DNA from: DATBMY01 sp036554605
GTDB lineage: Bacteria > Acidobacteriota > Blastocatellia > UBA7656
Reading direction: 5' to 3'
DNA: 38,768 nt
Assembly: GCA_036554605.1 (NCBI GenBank)
Contig: DATBMY010000531.1
Location: 1-38,768 of the forward strand
This document shows, piece by piece, positions 24,913 through 35,061 of this stretch (position 1 is the first letter of the stretch; each line of letters opens with the position of its first letter). The notes under the pieces are model-generated. The model was not told where the DNA came from. It saw only the letters and a program-made list of their open reading frames with translations, and ran no database searches. A program made the translations under genes and the position numbers.

Positions 24913-25062
24913 TCAGTGGCCGGGGGCCAGGGATTGTCAGGTAAGAATGTATTTGAAATATGAAATCCCAGATTTGAGATAGGGGAATTGAGTATCCCCT
25001 GCAAGCTGTCACATGTTCCCTATCCGGCCCTGACCCCTGGCCCCTGGCCCCCGACCCCTGAT
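24905..25062. repeat. Inverted heptad-repeat element C
   Basis: The left arm is GCCAGTG ATCAGTG GCCGGGG GCCAGGG (24905-24932). The right arm is CCCTGAC CCCTGGC CCCTGGC CCCCGAC CCCTGAT (25028-25062). The two are reverse-complementary families in exact 7-base register. The spacer carries ATTTGAAATATGAAAT and CAGATTTGAGAT. The left arm ends the TonB-C gene; the right arm encodes the last 16-18 residues of the convergent WD40 protein. Confidence 0.9.
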
Positions 25063-27300
25063 CAGCCGGCGTTGCTGGCTATGCGCTTTGCATCTGCGGC
25101 GCCGGGCGATTCGGCGCGCGAGGTCGAGTTTGATCCCGCATATTTCGCACTCGCCCGCCGCGCGCCGCACAGCTTGCAGTATCTCTTCTTCGGCCTCTTC
25201 GCGCTCTCGGCGTTTCATCTCGGCTACCTCGCGCGCGAGCCATTCCTCTTCCTGTTTGAGCCTGATCGCTCGTTCTTCGCCCGCCTTTACATCGGCGTAC
25301 TCTTCTTCGGTCAAAATGGCCTTGAGCCATAACTGCACGTCGCGGCTAGCGAACGCGAGCCATTGCCCGCGGGGGCTGAACGTAACCGGGTGCCAGCTTA
25401 TCTCCTTAAACCAGAGGGTCTTTATCACCTGGCCGGTCGCTATCTTCCATATCCTTATCGTCTGGCCGAGCGTGCCCGCGGCGACAAGCTCGCCGTCGGG
25501 GCTGAAGGCGACCGATGTCACGTCGTTTATGTGGCCGCGGAGCGTTTGAATCTCGCGGCCGGTCTCTACGTCCCAGACCTTTACGAGCTTGTCTTCGCCA
25601 CCCGAGGCTATCATGCGGCCGTCGCCGCTGAAGGCGAGCGAGGCGACCCCTTCCGCGTGCCCGGTAAGGCTCTTTATCTCCGAGCCAGCCTCTACGTCCC
25701 AGAGTTTTATCGTGCGGTCTATGCTGCCGGAAGCAAGCAGGCTTCCGTCGGGATTAAAGACGGCCGAGGTGACGGCGCGCGTGTGGCCTATGAGCGGCTC
25801 GACCTCGCGGCCGGTGATGACTCTCCAGAGCTTCAGCGTGCGGTCGTGGCTTGCCGAGGCGAGCCACTGGCCGTCGGGGCTGAAGGTCACCGCGCGCACC
25901 TCGCCGTGATGGCCTTCAAGCGTGCGCACCTCCTTGCCTTCATACACGTCCCAGAGCTTTATAGTGCGGTCGCGGCTGCCCGACGCAAGCCATTCGCTAT
26001 CGGGGCTGAAGGCGAGCGAGTTGACGCTCGCCGTATGCCCTTTGAGCCACTGTATGGGCATGCCGGTCTCGACTTCCCAGACGCGTATGCCTTCGTATAG
26101 AAAGCCCGTGGCGAGAGTCCTGCCATCGGGGCTTATCGCGACCGAGCGCGCGTAATCGCGCGTGTCCATCTCGTACTGCTTATAAAAAATATCGTATATG
26201 CCGCGGACTTCGCGCTGTATCTGCGAGAGCGTCTTCATGAATTCAACGCCGTCCGGGTAGGTGTGCGATTCGCTTACGCGCTCTTCGACGGTCTGGAACA
26301 TGCTCGACACCGCGTCTCTTTTTTCGGGCTTCACGATGACGTATCGTTTCAACAGCTCGGCGTCTTTCTTTACCTCGGCTATCTTCTCCTCGACTGGCTT
26401 TAGCATTCTTTCGAGCAGCGACTGAACGGCGGCGCGAATCCCTTCAAAGGCCTTGTCGTCGCGCGCGCGCTCGTAATATCGCGGGTCGCCCTTGATGGCC
26501 GATTCGAGGTGCGCGACGGCTGCTTCGCGCTGGCCGGCGAGCGAAGCTAGACACGCGGCCTGGTAGTGCGCTTCATAAAGACCAGGGTTTAGCTCCAGGG
26601 CTTGTCTCAGGTGAGAGATTCCCTCTTCGAATCGCTGATCGAGCGCGCAGACGACGCCCGCGAAGTAATGCGCCTCGGCCGACTGGCGCGCATCGTTCGG
26701 GCGCGAATAGCGGGCCGCTTTCGAATAGTATTCAAGCGCGCGGCCGAGATTGACCAGATGATAAAGCGATATGTTGGCTATAGAGCGGAGCACCGCGAAA
26801 TCGGGATAATTGCGCTTTTCGGCTTCGAGGAAATCTCGCAGCGCTTCCTCATACCAGCCGTTGAGATAAGCCTTTTCGGCGCGGCTGCGATAGGCTCGCG
26901 CTTCGCGCTCGAATTCGGCGAGCCGTATCTCGTGCAGAATGTTATTGAGAGTTTCCTGGTGAAGTTCGAGCTTCCATATAATATCGCCCAGCAGCAGGTT
27001 GAAGTCGGCGTTGAGCCGGTCGAGCCCGCCGGCAAGACGGTCGAAGGCAAGCTCTATGCGATACGGGGTTGCCTTTGCATAATTGTCCGGCGTATTGCCG
27101 AGCGCGCCAAGTCCCGAGTTGATGGCCAGACGATAGTCGCTTTCATCGAGCCCGAGCCCGATGGCGTGGCCTGACGAGATTGAAGTTTCATAGCCGCCGG
27201 TCTGTTCCTCCACGGCTTTTTCAAAACCATGGAACAGGGCCTGGCTTGCCAGAAAACTCTCCCAGGTAAGCTGTCCGAGATAAACTTCGGAAAGGGTCAT
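25009..27300 (-). CDS. TPR and seven-bladed WD40 repeat protein
   Basis: A 763-residue cytoplasmic-looking scaffold (no signal peptide). The N-terminal third is helical with TPR units (for example AEAHYFAGVVCALDQRFEEGISHLRQALELNPG). A coiled region (about 300-390) precedes a WD40 propeller (about 390-650) with seven blades I can count, five ending in clear LWD/LWR/VWD/IWK motifs. A Glu/Lys-rich helix follows, then CEICGIKLD and RRCKAH, a possible CxxC/CxxH zinc site. The tail RGRGPGARGQGRIGNM is encoded by heptad element C and is therefore recent. WD40/TPR proteins build complexes; the partner is unknown. The ATG at 27300 has only a weak AGG upstream. Confidence 0.82.
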   Translation of the reverse strand: MTLSEVYLGQLTWESFLASQALFHGFEKAVEEQTGGYETSISSGHAIGLGLDESDYRLAINSGLGALGNTPDNYAKATPYRIELAFDRLAGGLDRLNADFNLLLGDIIWKLELHQETLNNILHEIRLAEFEREARAYRSRAEKAYLNGWYEEALRDFLEAEKRNYPDFAVLRSIANISLYHLVNLGRALEYYSKAARYSRPNDARQSAEAHYFAGVVCALDQRFEEGISHLRQALELNPGLYEAHYQAACLASLAGQREAAVAHLESAIKGDPRYYERARDDKAFEGIRAAVQSLLERMLKPVEEKIAEVKKDAELLKRYVIVKPEKRDAVSSMFQTVEERVSESHTYPDGVEFMKTLSQIQREVRGIYDIFYKQYEMDTRDYARSVAISPDGRTLATGFLYEGIRVWEVETGMPIQWLKGHTASVNSLAFSPDSEWLASGSRDRTIKLWDVYEGKEVRTLEGHHGEVRAVTFSPDGQWLASASHDRTLKLWRVITGREVEPLIGHTRAVTSAVFNPDGSLLASGSIDRTIKLWDVEAGSEIKSLTGHAEGVASLAFSGDGRMIASGGEDKLVKVWDVETGREIQTLRGHINDVTSVAFSPDGELVAAGTLGQTIRIWKIATGQVIKTLWFKEISWHPVTFSPRGQWLAFASRDVQLWLKAILTEEEYADVKAGEERAIRLKQEEEWLAREVAEMKRREREEAEEEILQAVRRAAGECEICGIKLDLARRIARRRRCKAHSQQRRLIRGRGPGARGQGRIGNM

Positions 27301-27379
27301 TCGCTTAAGACCTGCCTGTCGCGCTCGAATAAGGCGGGCACACTGGCAATAGAATAGAGTAGAGCGCCCGCACAGTCCA

Positions 27380-27406
27380 GTCTTTCTGGCCGCGCGCTAG
27401 AAAGAC
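27380..27406 (-). terminator. Possible hairpin after the DUF5829-like gene
   Basis: GTCTTTCT (27380-27387) and AGAAAGAC (27399-27406) form a perfect 8-bp stem overlapping the stop codon of the upstream minus-strand gene. There is no T-tract, so it might instead be an attenuator or processing site between that gene and the WD40 gene. Confidence 0.35.
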
Positions 27407-28305
27407 CAGGTCGCGAGGTTATCGCCGTGGAAGCGCAATCCGACTTTCGGGCCGAATCGAAACTCGCCGCGGCCGGGAGGCCTGCCGCCTACACGCATGG
27501 TAACTTCGCGTATGCCTTGAGCATCAACTGACCGGGGCACGATTTTGAGCCTGAGGTCAGGCCCTTCGAGCAGGGTCGCGCCCGGCTCTGTTCGCGCGTT
27601 GAATCCGAGCGATTGGCATAATTCGAACAGCCTCTTTGCGGCCGCCTCATCAAGCGCAATCGTCATTGCGACGACGTCTTCGAAATACGTTTTTGCCTCC
27701 GCGCGGCCCAGCACTTTCTTGTAGCGGCCGAGTATATCTTTCCGGCTAACGCCCGGACTATCGTCGGGCTCGGAGTTCCACTCGGCCAGAAAGCGCGGGT
27801 GATACTCCATAACCCATAGACTGAGCCCCGAGCTTATTGGAAAATCTCTCGGCACGATCATGTAGAACCATGGCACCTGGCGGTCGTTAAGTCCGCGAGT
27901 GATCGGCGCGGGGTTGACGCGAAACGGCGAGCCCGGGTCGGCCTTGAGCTCATCTACAAGACCATTGCGGTCTACGCCGAAGGCGAGGCCCGCTGCGCCA
28001 AAATTGCGCATCGCCCCGCCGGATGCGTCGAAAAACTCGAAGTACGTGTTAGTGCCGTAGAAATAAAGGCCGGTGTATGTTGTGTCCGTGCGCACGGTGG
28101 TGCGTTTCTCGGTAACGGCGAACTGGTTCCTCAAGAAATCGTCCTGCTCCATGGCTCTGTAGGTGGCCGAATCGAGCACGACAAAAAAATGATTCAAAGA
28201 GACGATTGCTTGCGAGGTCATTTTTCTTTGCTCCGAACCGACCTGCCCGGCCGGTGAACTTATAATCAAGCAGGTCATCACCGCGATTAAAGCGATAGTT
28301 TTCAT
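27397..28305 (-). CDS. Secreted DUF5829-like protein
   Basis: A 302-residue protein with a signal peptide (about 1-22). The mature start IVSLNHFFVVLDSATYRAM and the block RTTVRTDTTYTGLYFYGTNTYFEFFD look like the DUF5829 family, which resembles a distant VOC-type fold with pairs of similar halves: a second half begins VAMTIALDEAAAKRLFELCQSLGF. The function is unknown. The start at 28305 overlaps the stop of the upstream glycosyltransferase-like gene by the four bases ATGA, so the two are translationally coupled. Confidence 0.68.
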   Translation of the reverse strand: MKTIALIAVMTCLIISSPAGQVGSEQRKMTSQAIVSLNHFFVVLDSATYRAMEQDDFLRNQFAVTEKRTTVRTDTTYTGLYFYGTNTYFEFFDASGGAMRNFGAAGLAFGVDRNGLVDELKADPGSPFRVNPAPITRGLNDRQVPWFYMIVPRDFPISSGLSLWVMEYHPRFLAEWNSEPDDSPGVSRKDILGRYKKVLGRAEAKTYFEDVVAMTIALDEAAAKRLFELCQSLGFNARTEPGATLLEGPDLRLKIVPRSVDAQGIREVTMRVGGRPPGRGEFRFGPKVGLRFHGDNLATWSF

Positions 28306-29801
28306 GCTGGCTCCTGACGTTTATGCGGGCGAATGCGCTCGATCATCTTTCTGGCGTGGTCGAGCACGACGGCCGCCACACTGATAGATTGTTCGCCCGC
28401 GCTCTCTACGACAACAACGCTCGACTCGGCGCGGCCCGCCGGTCGCCACCTGTCGAGCATCCGCCGCGAGCTGAAGCCCGCGAAGACATCGATCGAGGGG
28501 ACGGCCGCGGCCGCCGCGATGTGCTGGCCCGCCGAATCGTATCCGATGTAAAGATCGCTTTCGCTTATAAACGCCGCGAGAATACCTATGCGCCCGCTCC
28601 AGGTCAATATGTCGGCACCGGCGACCGCGTCCATCACCTCGGTAACCCCTCGCGCGCGCTCTTCGTCAAGCTCTACTACTCGCGCCGTCGCGGCGCAATC
28701 CGCGAGTATGGCCTCAAAGCGTCGCGCTTCGTCGGGACCGGCCCCGCGGTCGAGAACCAGGCGCATGCCTTCTCTTATCAAGAGCCGCACGATCCGCTTT
28801 TCGAAGTCGTCGCTCGCGCGTTTCAGGCGGTTTTCGCCGACGCCGAAATTAATTGTCACGATAGGGCGCGCGCCGTTTTGCCCGAGCGCGGAGGTAAAGC
28901 GCCGCGCCGCTTCAACGTCGGCGGCCTTCAGAGACAGGAAGGGAAGCGAAGGCTGGCTGGTTTCGAACAACAGGTCGAGCCAGAGCGACGCCAGCTCGCC
29001 GAGCGAATGCGCCGATGTGCTGAGAAACTCGCGGCTCGGAAAGAAGAGATACCTGTCGGGCTCGCTCAGGTCAGGACCGGCGGGTAGCAGCCCTAGCTGT
29101 GTGAGTCTTGTGTCGGGGTCGAAGATAATTGATCGCCCCGGCCCCGCTTCATTCGAGAGGCGGCCGGCCAGGTCGCGAAGTTTTATCCATGTGAGCAGCC
29201 GCTCGACGGTTGTGCCGGCCCTTTGATAAGCGATCTCTTCAAACCGCATTCTGGTATCGCCGCCGAAAAGCTCCGAGGCTTTACTCCCGCCCACGAGTAT
29301 TATCTCGGCGGCGGGGAATTCTCTCTTCGCCCGGTCTATGATGCGTGAGGTTATAGCGACATCGGCCCCGAGCGTGACTCGCGAAAGCACGATGACGCGC
29401 GTAATACGGCGCTTCTCTTCAAAACTCATGCGGAGCCTCTCGGACCGCCTGAGGCTTTCCGCGCGCGAGAGAATACGGGCCTCGCTCTCCAGCCCGGCCG
29501 AGCGTAGCTCCCGGTCAAGGTCGGGAATCGCGTTCCGGCTTTGCTCTATTAATTGAGAAAAGAGGCGGTTGTAAAGCGACACGCCGGCGGGATGGAAAGA
29601 ATCGGCGAGCGGCTCGACGAGCGACGTGAAAAAGGCTCTGGTAGCCGGTTCTGAGACGAGGGGATCGGGTGACGTGGCAAGCTCTATCAGGCGCGAAGCG
29701 CTACCGCGCGGGTAGCTGCCCGACCCGCGAAAGGCTTCGAGCACCTCCGATATGAGGCCGCGGGCTTCAGCCTCGACCGAATCTGGTGTCACTGTTTTCA
29801 T
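28302..29801 (-). CDS. GT9-like (heptosyltransferase-type) protein
   Basis: A 499-residue protein whose C-terminal 350 residues resemble GT-B glycosyltransferases of family 9. RVIVLSRVTLGADVAITSRIIDRAKREFPAAEIILVGG matches the N-terminal Rossmann half, and SDLYIGYDSAGQHIAAAAAVPSIDVFAG matches the DSGPMH-type donor site, with Gln for Met before His. The N-terminal 130 residues are helical and not typical of GT9, so the domain order is unusual. Donor and acceptor unknown. The start is most likely ATG 29801; an upstream TTG at 29816 is possible, and neither has a clear ribosome site. First gene of a minus-strand group with the DUF5829-like and probably the WD40 genes. Confidence 0.68.
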   Translation of the reverse strand: MKTVTPDSVEAEARGLISEVLEAFRGSGSYPRGSASRLIELATSPDPLVSEPATRAFFTSLVEPLADSFHPAGVSLYNRLFSQLIEQSRNAIPDLDRELRSAGLESEARILSRAESLRRSERLRMSFEEKRRITRVIVLSRVTLGADVAITSRIIDRAKREFPAAEIILVGGSKASELFGGDTRMRFEEIAYQRAGTTVERLLTWIKLRDLAGRLSNEAGPGRSIIFDPDTRLTQLGLLPAGPDLSEPDRYLFFPSREFLSTSAHSLGELASLWLDLLFETSQPSLPFLSLKAADVEAARRFTSALGQNGARPIVTINFGVGENRLKRASDDFEKRIVRLLIREGMRLVLDRGAGPDEARRFEAILADCAATARVVELDEERARGVTEVMDAVAGADILTWSGRIGILAAFISESDLYIGYDSAGQHIAAAAAVPSIDVFAGFSSRRMLDRWRPAGRAESSVVVVESAGEQSISVAAVVLDHARKMIERIRPHKRQEPA

Positions 29802-30023
29802 CACGACTTGCCGCAACGTGATTATCCCAGCGGCCGCCGGGTGGTGACAAGCGGCGGCGTAGTGCGAGCTGACCGGGGCGCGAGCTTCGCGTATGCGCGA
29901 TCAAACAGGCTTATTTTCTGCAAGAATTGCCGATAAATCTGTTCTATGGTTTATCCAGCATAAATACCTTGCTCCGGCTACTAGCTGTAGAGAGAAGAGT
30001 AAGAAGGTAGGGAGAATTCTATC

Positions 30024-31079
30024 ATGTGCAACCAGCCCGGCCGTAAGCTACTTTCAATCTTTGTCGTTCTCTTTCTTTCGACGAGCGCCTTCGGCTTACA
30101 GCAAGAACCAGATATTAAGCTCGAAGCGAATCTGGTTCTGGTCGACGCCGTTGTATTGAGCAAGAAGAACAAAGCCATCATTGGCGATCTGAAGAGGGAA
30201 GACTTTATTCTCCTTGAAAACGGGAAGACGCAGGCGATCACGCATTTCAGCCGGGAGGAGCTTCCGCTTTCAGTCGTATTGCTGCTGGACGTGAGCGGAA
30301 GCGTGCAGCCGATCATTGATGAAATCCAGAGGGCCGCGCTTGCCGCGCTGAGCCAGTTGAAGCCCCAGGACAAAGTAGCAATTATGATATTCGCTAACAA
30401 ACCCAAACTGATATGTAATCTGACCTCGGACCGTGCGGAAGTCGCGAAGCGATTGGACGATATATGGAGCGATACGGCTGATGTGGGACTCGGGACCTTC
30501 ATGAATCTGGGAATCTATGAAGCGGCTCGTTTTCTTCGTAAGAATACCGCTCCAACCGAGCGCCGCGCTATCGTTATGATTACCGACGATATGGATACGG
30601 CAAACTTGCGCGGAGGGCCGCCGCGGGACATTGTATTGAAAGACCTGTATGAGGGAGGCACGACAGTTTGCGCGATTATCGTAAGCGGTGCTAAAACGGC
30701 GCTCAAGGTCGCCGAAATCGGCAGGACCGTTGGCATCACGGCAGCCAACCCCTCTCTGGGCGCAACGCTTATCTTTCTTAAAATACTGCGTCGCATTTCT
30801 TCAGTCAGCGGCAGCGCCGGCTTTTACGCTGACCGCACGGGCGGAGTTGCTATCAGCACAAAGCACGTGGAGGTCGCCAACAATTTTGTGGAAATAATGC
30901 AACTCTTACGGACTCGCTATACGATGGGGTACGCGCCTGACGACGTGACGCCCGACGGCAAATTTCGCGAAATCAAGCTCACAATCAGCGACCGCCTGAA
31001 AAAAGAGAAGGGAGACTTACATGTATTTGCCCGCCGGGGCTATTTCATACGCAAGCCTATAATATCGCCCGAACCCTGA
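30024..31079 (+). CDS. Secreted VWA protein, 'VWFA-related acidobacterial' family
   Basis: A 351-residue exported protein with a signal peptide (LLSIFVVLFLSTSAFG). The opening LEANLVLVDAVVLSKKNKAIIGDLKREDFILLENGKTQAITHF and the VWA MIDAS motif DVSGS (89-93), with MITDDMDT and QLLRTRYTMGYAPDD later, match the family TIGR03436 known from Acidobacteria. The VWA fold binds metal and a partner protein at the cell surface or periplasm; the ligand is unknown. GGTAGGGAG lies about 9 bases upstream. By eye the gene has lower GC than its neighbours. It is followed by a 302-base gap. Confidence 0.9.
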   Translation: MCNQPGRKLLSIFVVLFLSTSAFGLQQEPDIKLEANLVLVDAVVLSKKNKAIIGDLKREDFILLENGKTQAITHFSREELPLSVVLLLDVSGSVQPIIDEIQRAALAALSQLKPQDKVAIMIFANKPKLICNLTSDRAEVAKRLDDIWSDTADVGLGTFMNLGIYEAARFLRKNTAPTERRAIVMITDDMDTANLRGGPPRDIVLKDLYEGGTTVCAIIVSGAKTALKVAEIGRTVGITAANPSLGATLIFLKILRRISSVSGSAGFYADRTGGVAISTKHVEVANNFVEIMQLLRTRYTMGYAPDDVTPDGKFREIKLTISDRLKKEKGDLHVFARRGYFIRKPIISPEP

Positions 31080-31381
31080 AACTAATGATTGCGCCGCCGG
31101 ACACACCCCTGTCAGCGAGTCAGCTTTCTAATTCTTCGGGTAATTCAATAGGATCTAGCGCGAAACTATTGTTCAAGATAATCGCGCCGACTAGAATGGC
31201 GCCGCGCCGGCCTCGCCCGGGTTGCCGTTTCGGTATTACGGGGCTTCTCAGCCCGTGCCGGCTTTACGGCATTGACCCGGCGACAGAGGGTGGAGTAGGC
31301 TTTCTTCCTATAACCGGCGCTCAATCTGGTAATCCAGCAGCGGCCGGTAAAGGTCTGAACCAGAAAAGGAGAGCTCCCACA
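31080..31381. other. 302-base leader region of the Lys/Glu-rich protein gene
   Basis: This gap sits between the VWA gene and the next plus-strand gene. It contains a GC-rich hairpin (ACGGG at 31238-31242 pairing with CCCGT at 31252-31256) and a TTGACC at 31272-31277 without a good -10. I see no recognisable riboswitch and no supported gene; an open frame begins at 31085 but lacks a ribosome site and homology. Confidence 0.45.
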
Positions 31382-31921
31382 ATGAAAAAGACGCTTGCAT
31401 ACGTAACCATCGCGATGATGTTTTTAGGAGTAACGTTTGCAGCCTCGTCCACAGCGTGGGCGGACGAGAAGAAGGATAAGGCCGAAAAGACCAAGACCGA
31501 AAAGGTCAAAGACGAAAAGGTCAAGGTTGAAAAGGTCAAGGACGAAAAGAATAAAGACGAGAAAGATAAGGGCGACAAGGTCGCAAAGAAATCCAAGAAA
31601 GATAAAGATAAGAACAAGGCCGATGGGGAAGTGACGATACTTGGCGAGATCATTGACCAGCCCTGCTACGAAGGCAAGGGCGGAGCCAAGGGCGCGGGGC
31701 ATCAATCCTGCGCGCTGGCGTGCGCCAAGCGCGGCAATCAGATGGCTGTGCTCGAAAACGAGACCAACACGGTCTATTCGATAGAAGGCGACTATTCCGC
31801 CAACAAGAATGAGAAGCTCATTCCATTCGTCGCCGAGATTGTCGAAGTAAAAGGTACCGTGTCGGAAAAAGACGGAAAGAAGTGGGTCACCATCGCTTCG
31901 ATAAAGAAAGCGGAGAAATAA
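31382..31921 (+). CDS. Secreted protein with Lys/Asp/Glu-rich linker and Cys-containing domain
   Basis: A 179-residue exported protein. The signal peptide ends AWA/DE. A 55-residue low-complexity linker follows, built from repeated K-x-E-K-V-K-D-E units, matching short repeats in the DNA at about 31470-31620. The C-terminal domain (about 82-179) begins VTILGEIIDQPCYEGKGG, has HQSCALACAKRGNQMAVLENETNTVYSIEGDY, and ends VEVKGTVSEKDGKKWVTIASIKK; it resembles an OB-like fold with three Cys and a His, perhaps a metal site. I know no name for it. AAAGGAG precedes the ATG at 31382. The stop lies beside heptad element D. Confidence 0.72.
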   Translation: MKKTLAYVTIAMMFLGVTFAASSTAWADEKKDKAEKTKTEKVKDEKVKVEKVKDEKNKDEKDKGDKVAKKSKKDKDKNKADGEVTILGEIIDQPCYEGKGGAKGAGHQSCALACAKRGNQMAVLENETNTVYSIEGDYSANKNEKLIPFVAEIVEVKGTVSEKDGKKWVTIASIKKAEK

Positions 31922-31924
31922 TAG

Positions 31925-32023
31925 GGATCAGAGGTCAGGGGACAGGGGCCGGGGATTGCCTGTGAGATAGCATCCGAGGTTTGATACGAGAATCCCTGAC
32001 CTCTGACCTCCGGCGCCTATCCC

Positions 32024-32029
<6 letters not shown>
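31925..32029. repeat. Inverted heptad-repeat element D
   Basis: The left arm is GGATCAG AGGTCAG GGGACAG GGGCCGG (31925-31952). The right arm is CCTGACC TCTGACC TCCGGCG CCTATCC CCTAGCC (31995-32029). The spacer includes GTGAGATAG (31962-31970), shared with elements B and F. The last right-arm unit carries the TAG stop of the convergent LLM gene. Confidence 0.88.
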
Positions 32030-33048
<1,019 letters not shown>

Positions 33049-33049
<1 letters not shown>

Positions 33050-34296
33050 TATGCCTCCTTTACCGCCGCCTGTATGTCCGCCGCGTGCTGTTTGCTTACC
33101 GCGCGGTCTTTAAAAGTCACCGCGAAGAAGAGCGCGATTGCCGCCGCGAGCGCGCAGGGCACCCACCATATAGCGGTCCAATCCTTCGCGCCGTCGACGG
33201 TGAAAGCGTCGACTACTTTGCCCGAAAGTATCGACCCGAGCCCGATGCCTATGCCGTAGGTGATCAGAGCTATGAACCCTTGCGCGCTGGCGCGCATTTC
33301 CGCCGGAGCTTTCTTATCGACGTATATTTGCCCGGTCACGAAGAAGAAGTCGTAGCAGATGCCGTGCAGCAGTATGCCGGCGTAGATCATCCATTCATTC
33401 GCGCCGAGATTGCCGTTCGCGAAAAGCGCGTAGCGGGCTACCCACGCGAGCATTCCGACCAGCAGCATCTTCTTTACGCCGAGCCTGACGAAAAACCACG
33501 GCATCAGGATCATAAAAATGACTTCCGACATCTGCCCCATGGTCATCTTGCCCGCCACTCCCTGCATGCCCAGTCCCTCGTTCAGAAACAGGTTCGTAAA
33601 GTTGTAATAGAAGGCGAGCGGAATAGAGATCAATAGCGAGCAGAGCACGAAGACGAAAAAGGCGCGGTCCTTTAAGAGCTTCAAAGTCTTCAGGCCGAGC
33701 ACCTCGCCCGCGCTGACGTTGCGCCCGACATTCTGCGGCGGCGTGTTCGGAAGCGTGAATGAATAGAGCCCCAGTAATAATGAAGCCGCCGCCGCCATCT
33801 TCATAGGCAGAGAGCTTTGCTCGACTTCCGCGTAGAAGTTCCTCTGTACCAGCCAGATCATCAGCCCCGCGACTATCCAGCCGATAGTGCCCCACACGCG
33901 CACTTTAGGAAACTGCGCGTCGGGTCTTTGCATCTGGCGAAAGGACACGGCGTTTACCAGCGCCAGCGTCGGCATATACGTGAGGTTATAAAGCAACAGC
34001 CCGAAGATGAGCGGCCCCGTCGCGGTCAGGTCCGTCGAAAAGTAGAGTATGGCCGCCCCTAGAAGGTGCAGCACTCCCATGACCTTTTGCGAGGCGAAGA
34101 AGCGGTCGGCGATCATGCCGACGAAGAAGGGCGAGATGATGGCCGCGATGTTGTTCATCAAATATGCGTAGCCGATCTCGCTGCCCGTGAAGCCAATCTG
34201 CCCCAGGTACGTGCCGAGCGTGACGAACCACGCGCCCCATACGAAGAATTGCAGGAACATCATCAGGCTCAATCGCCAGTAAGTCTTGCCGTCCAT
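33049..34296 (-). CDS. NupG-like nucleoside/sugar:proton symporter (MFS)
   Basis: A 415-residue polytopic inner-membrane protein with about twelve hydrophobic segments. It resembles the nucleoside:H+ symporter family (NupG/XapB): WRLSLMMFLQFFVWGAWFVTLGTYL at the N-terminus, SPFFVGMIADRFFASQKVMGVLHLLGA between helices 2 and 3, and KVRVWGTIGWIVAG. In acidobacteria and planctomycetes such homologues often sit in sugar loci, so the cargo may be a sugar rather than a nucleoside. ATG 34296 has GGGGAG just upstream; a TTG at 34320 is less likely. It follows the DUF1080 gene after heptad element E and is coupled to the LLM gene. Confidence 0.83.
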
Positions 34297-34322
34297 CTGT
34301 CTCCCCTCATAGCGTGACAAGG

Positions 34323-34414
34323 AAGTCCGAGGTCCGAAGTCGGCATTGCGTCAGTCTTTGACTCCGAACCTCGGACTTTCTTACCACTCGTCACTTGTCA
34401 CTTTTCACTTCCCT
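34323..34414. repeat. Inverted heptad-repeat element E
   Basis: The left arm is AAGTCCG AGGTCCG AAGTCGG (34323-34343). The right arm is eight in-register heptamers: TGACTCC GAACCTC GGACTTT CTTACCA CTCGTCA CTTGTCA CTTTTCA CTTCCCT (34359-34414). Arms 34323-34341 and 34360-34378 pair at 17 of 19 positions. The units from 34387 on encode the end and stop of the DUF1080 protein. The core motif GTGAGATAG is absent. Confidence 0.85.
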
Positions 34415-35020
34415 CACGCGCACGCGACGATACGAGACGCGTGATATCAAGTCGTGGTTTTGAAGGCCGATGTAGCCTTCGGGGGCGCGAGAGCCTTCAA
34501 ACTCGTTGACAAGCTCGCCGTTGAGCTTGATTGTGTAACGCTGGCCGATGACCGTTATCTCGTAGCGGTTCCACTCTCCGGCCAGCTTTGAGGCGATTCG
34601 CATCGCGGGCGAAAAATCATAGACCGAGCCGGTGTTATACTTCAGCCCTCGCTTGTCGCAATCGTCTATCTGAATCTCATAGCCGTGGTTGACGGCGTGC
34701 CACGGGTCGTCGCTTCTTTCCGGGAAGCGGACGAATATGCCCGAGTTGTTGCACTGGTGGTTGACCTTCCATTCAACCTCAAGCACGAAGTCGCGGAACT
34801 TCTTTGCCTCGTACCACAGCAGCCCCATGCCGCCGTAGGTCACAAGCGCGCCGTCTTCGGCTTTGAAGTTCCCCTTGCCGGCCATCTTCCACCCGGTCAT
34901 GTCCTTGCCGTTGAATAGCTCTATCCACTCCCGGCCGCCGCCGTCCTGGCCGGGCGGCGCGGCCCCCGCTCCAGCGCACAGGAGCGCAACCACAATCATC
35001 ATGCCGAACATTGCTTTCAT
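34391..35020 (-). CDS. Exported DUF1080 (3-keto-glycoside-processing type) protein
   Basis: A 209-residue exported protein with a signal peptide (MKAMFGMMIVVALLCAGAGA). The mature part is one DUF1080/laminin-G-like jelly roll: WIELFNGKDMTGWKMAGKGNFKAEDGALVTYGGMGLLWYEAKKFRDFVLEVEWK, NSGIFVRFP, YEIQIDD and EGYIGLQNH are classic signatures. Some family members act on 3-keto-glycosides in the periplasm. The start at 35020 has AAAGG before it; an ATG at 35038 has no ribosome site. The last residues VKSDK and the TGA are encoded by the GTCACTT-type units of element E. It lies 41 bases downstream of the isomerase gene. Confidence 0.85.
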   Translation of the reverse strand: MKAMFGMMIVVALLCAGAGAAPPGQDGGGREWIELFNGKDMTGWKMAGKGNFKAEDGALVTYGGMGLLWYEAKKFRDFVLEVEWKVNHQCNNSGIFVRFPERSDDPWHAVNHGYEIQIDDCDKRGLKYNTGSVYDFSPAMRIASKLAGEWNRYEITVIGQRYTIKLNGELVNEFEGSRAPEGYIGLQNHDLISRVSYRRVRVREVKSDK

Positions 35021-35061
35021 AGATTGCCTTTCTTGCATGGGTCAGCTTGATCGTATCGCTT

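Noticed and set aside
31085..31381. N-terminal extension of the Lys/Glu-rich protein from 31085
   Set aside because: The signal peptide and AAAGGAG site place the start at 31382; the extension has no ribosome site and would bury the signal.
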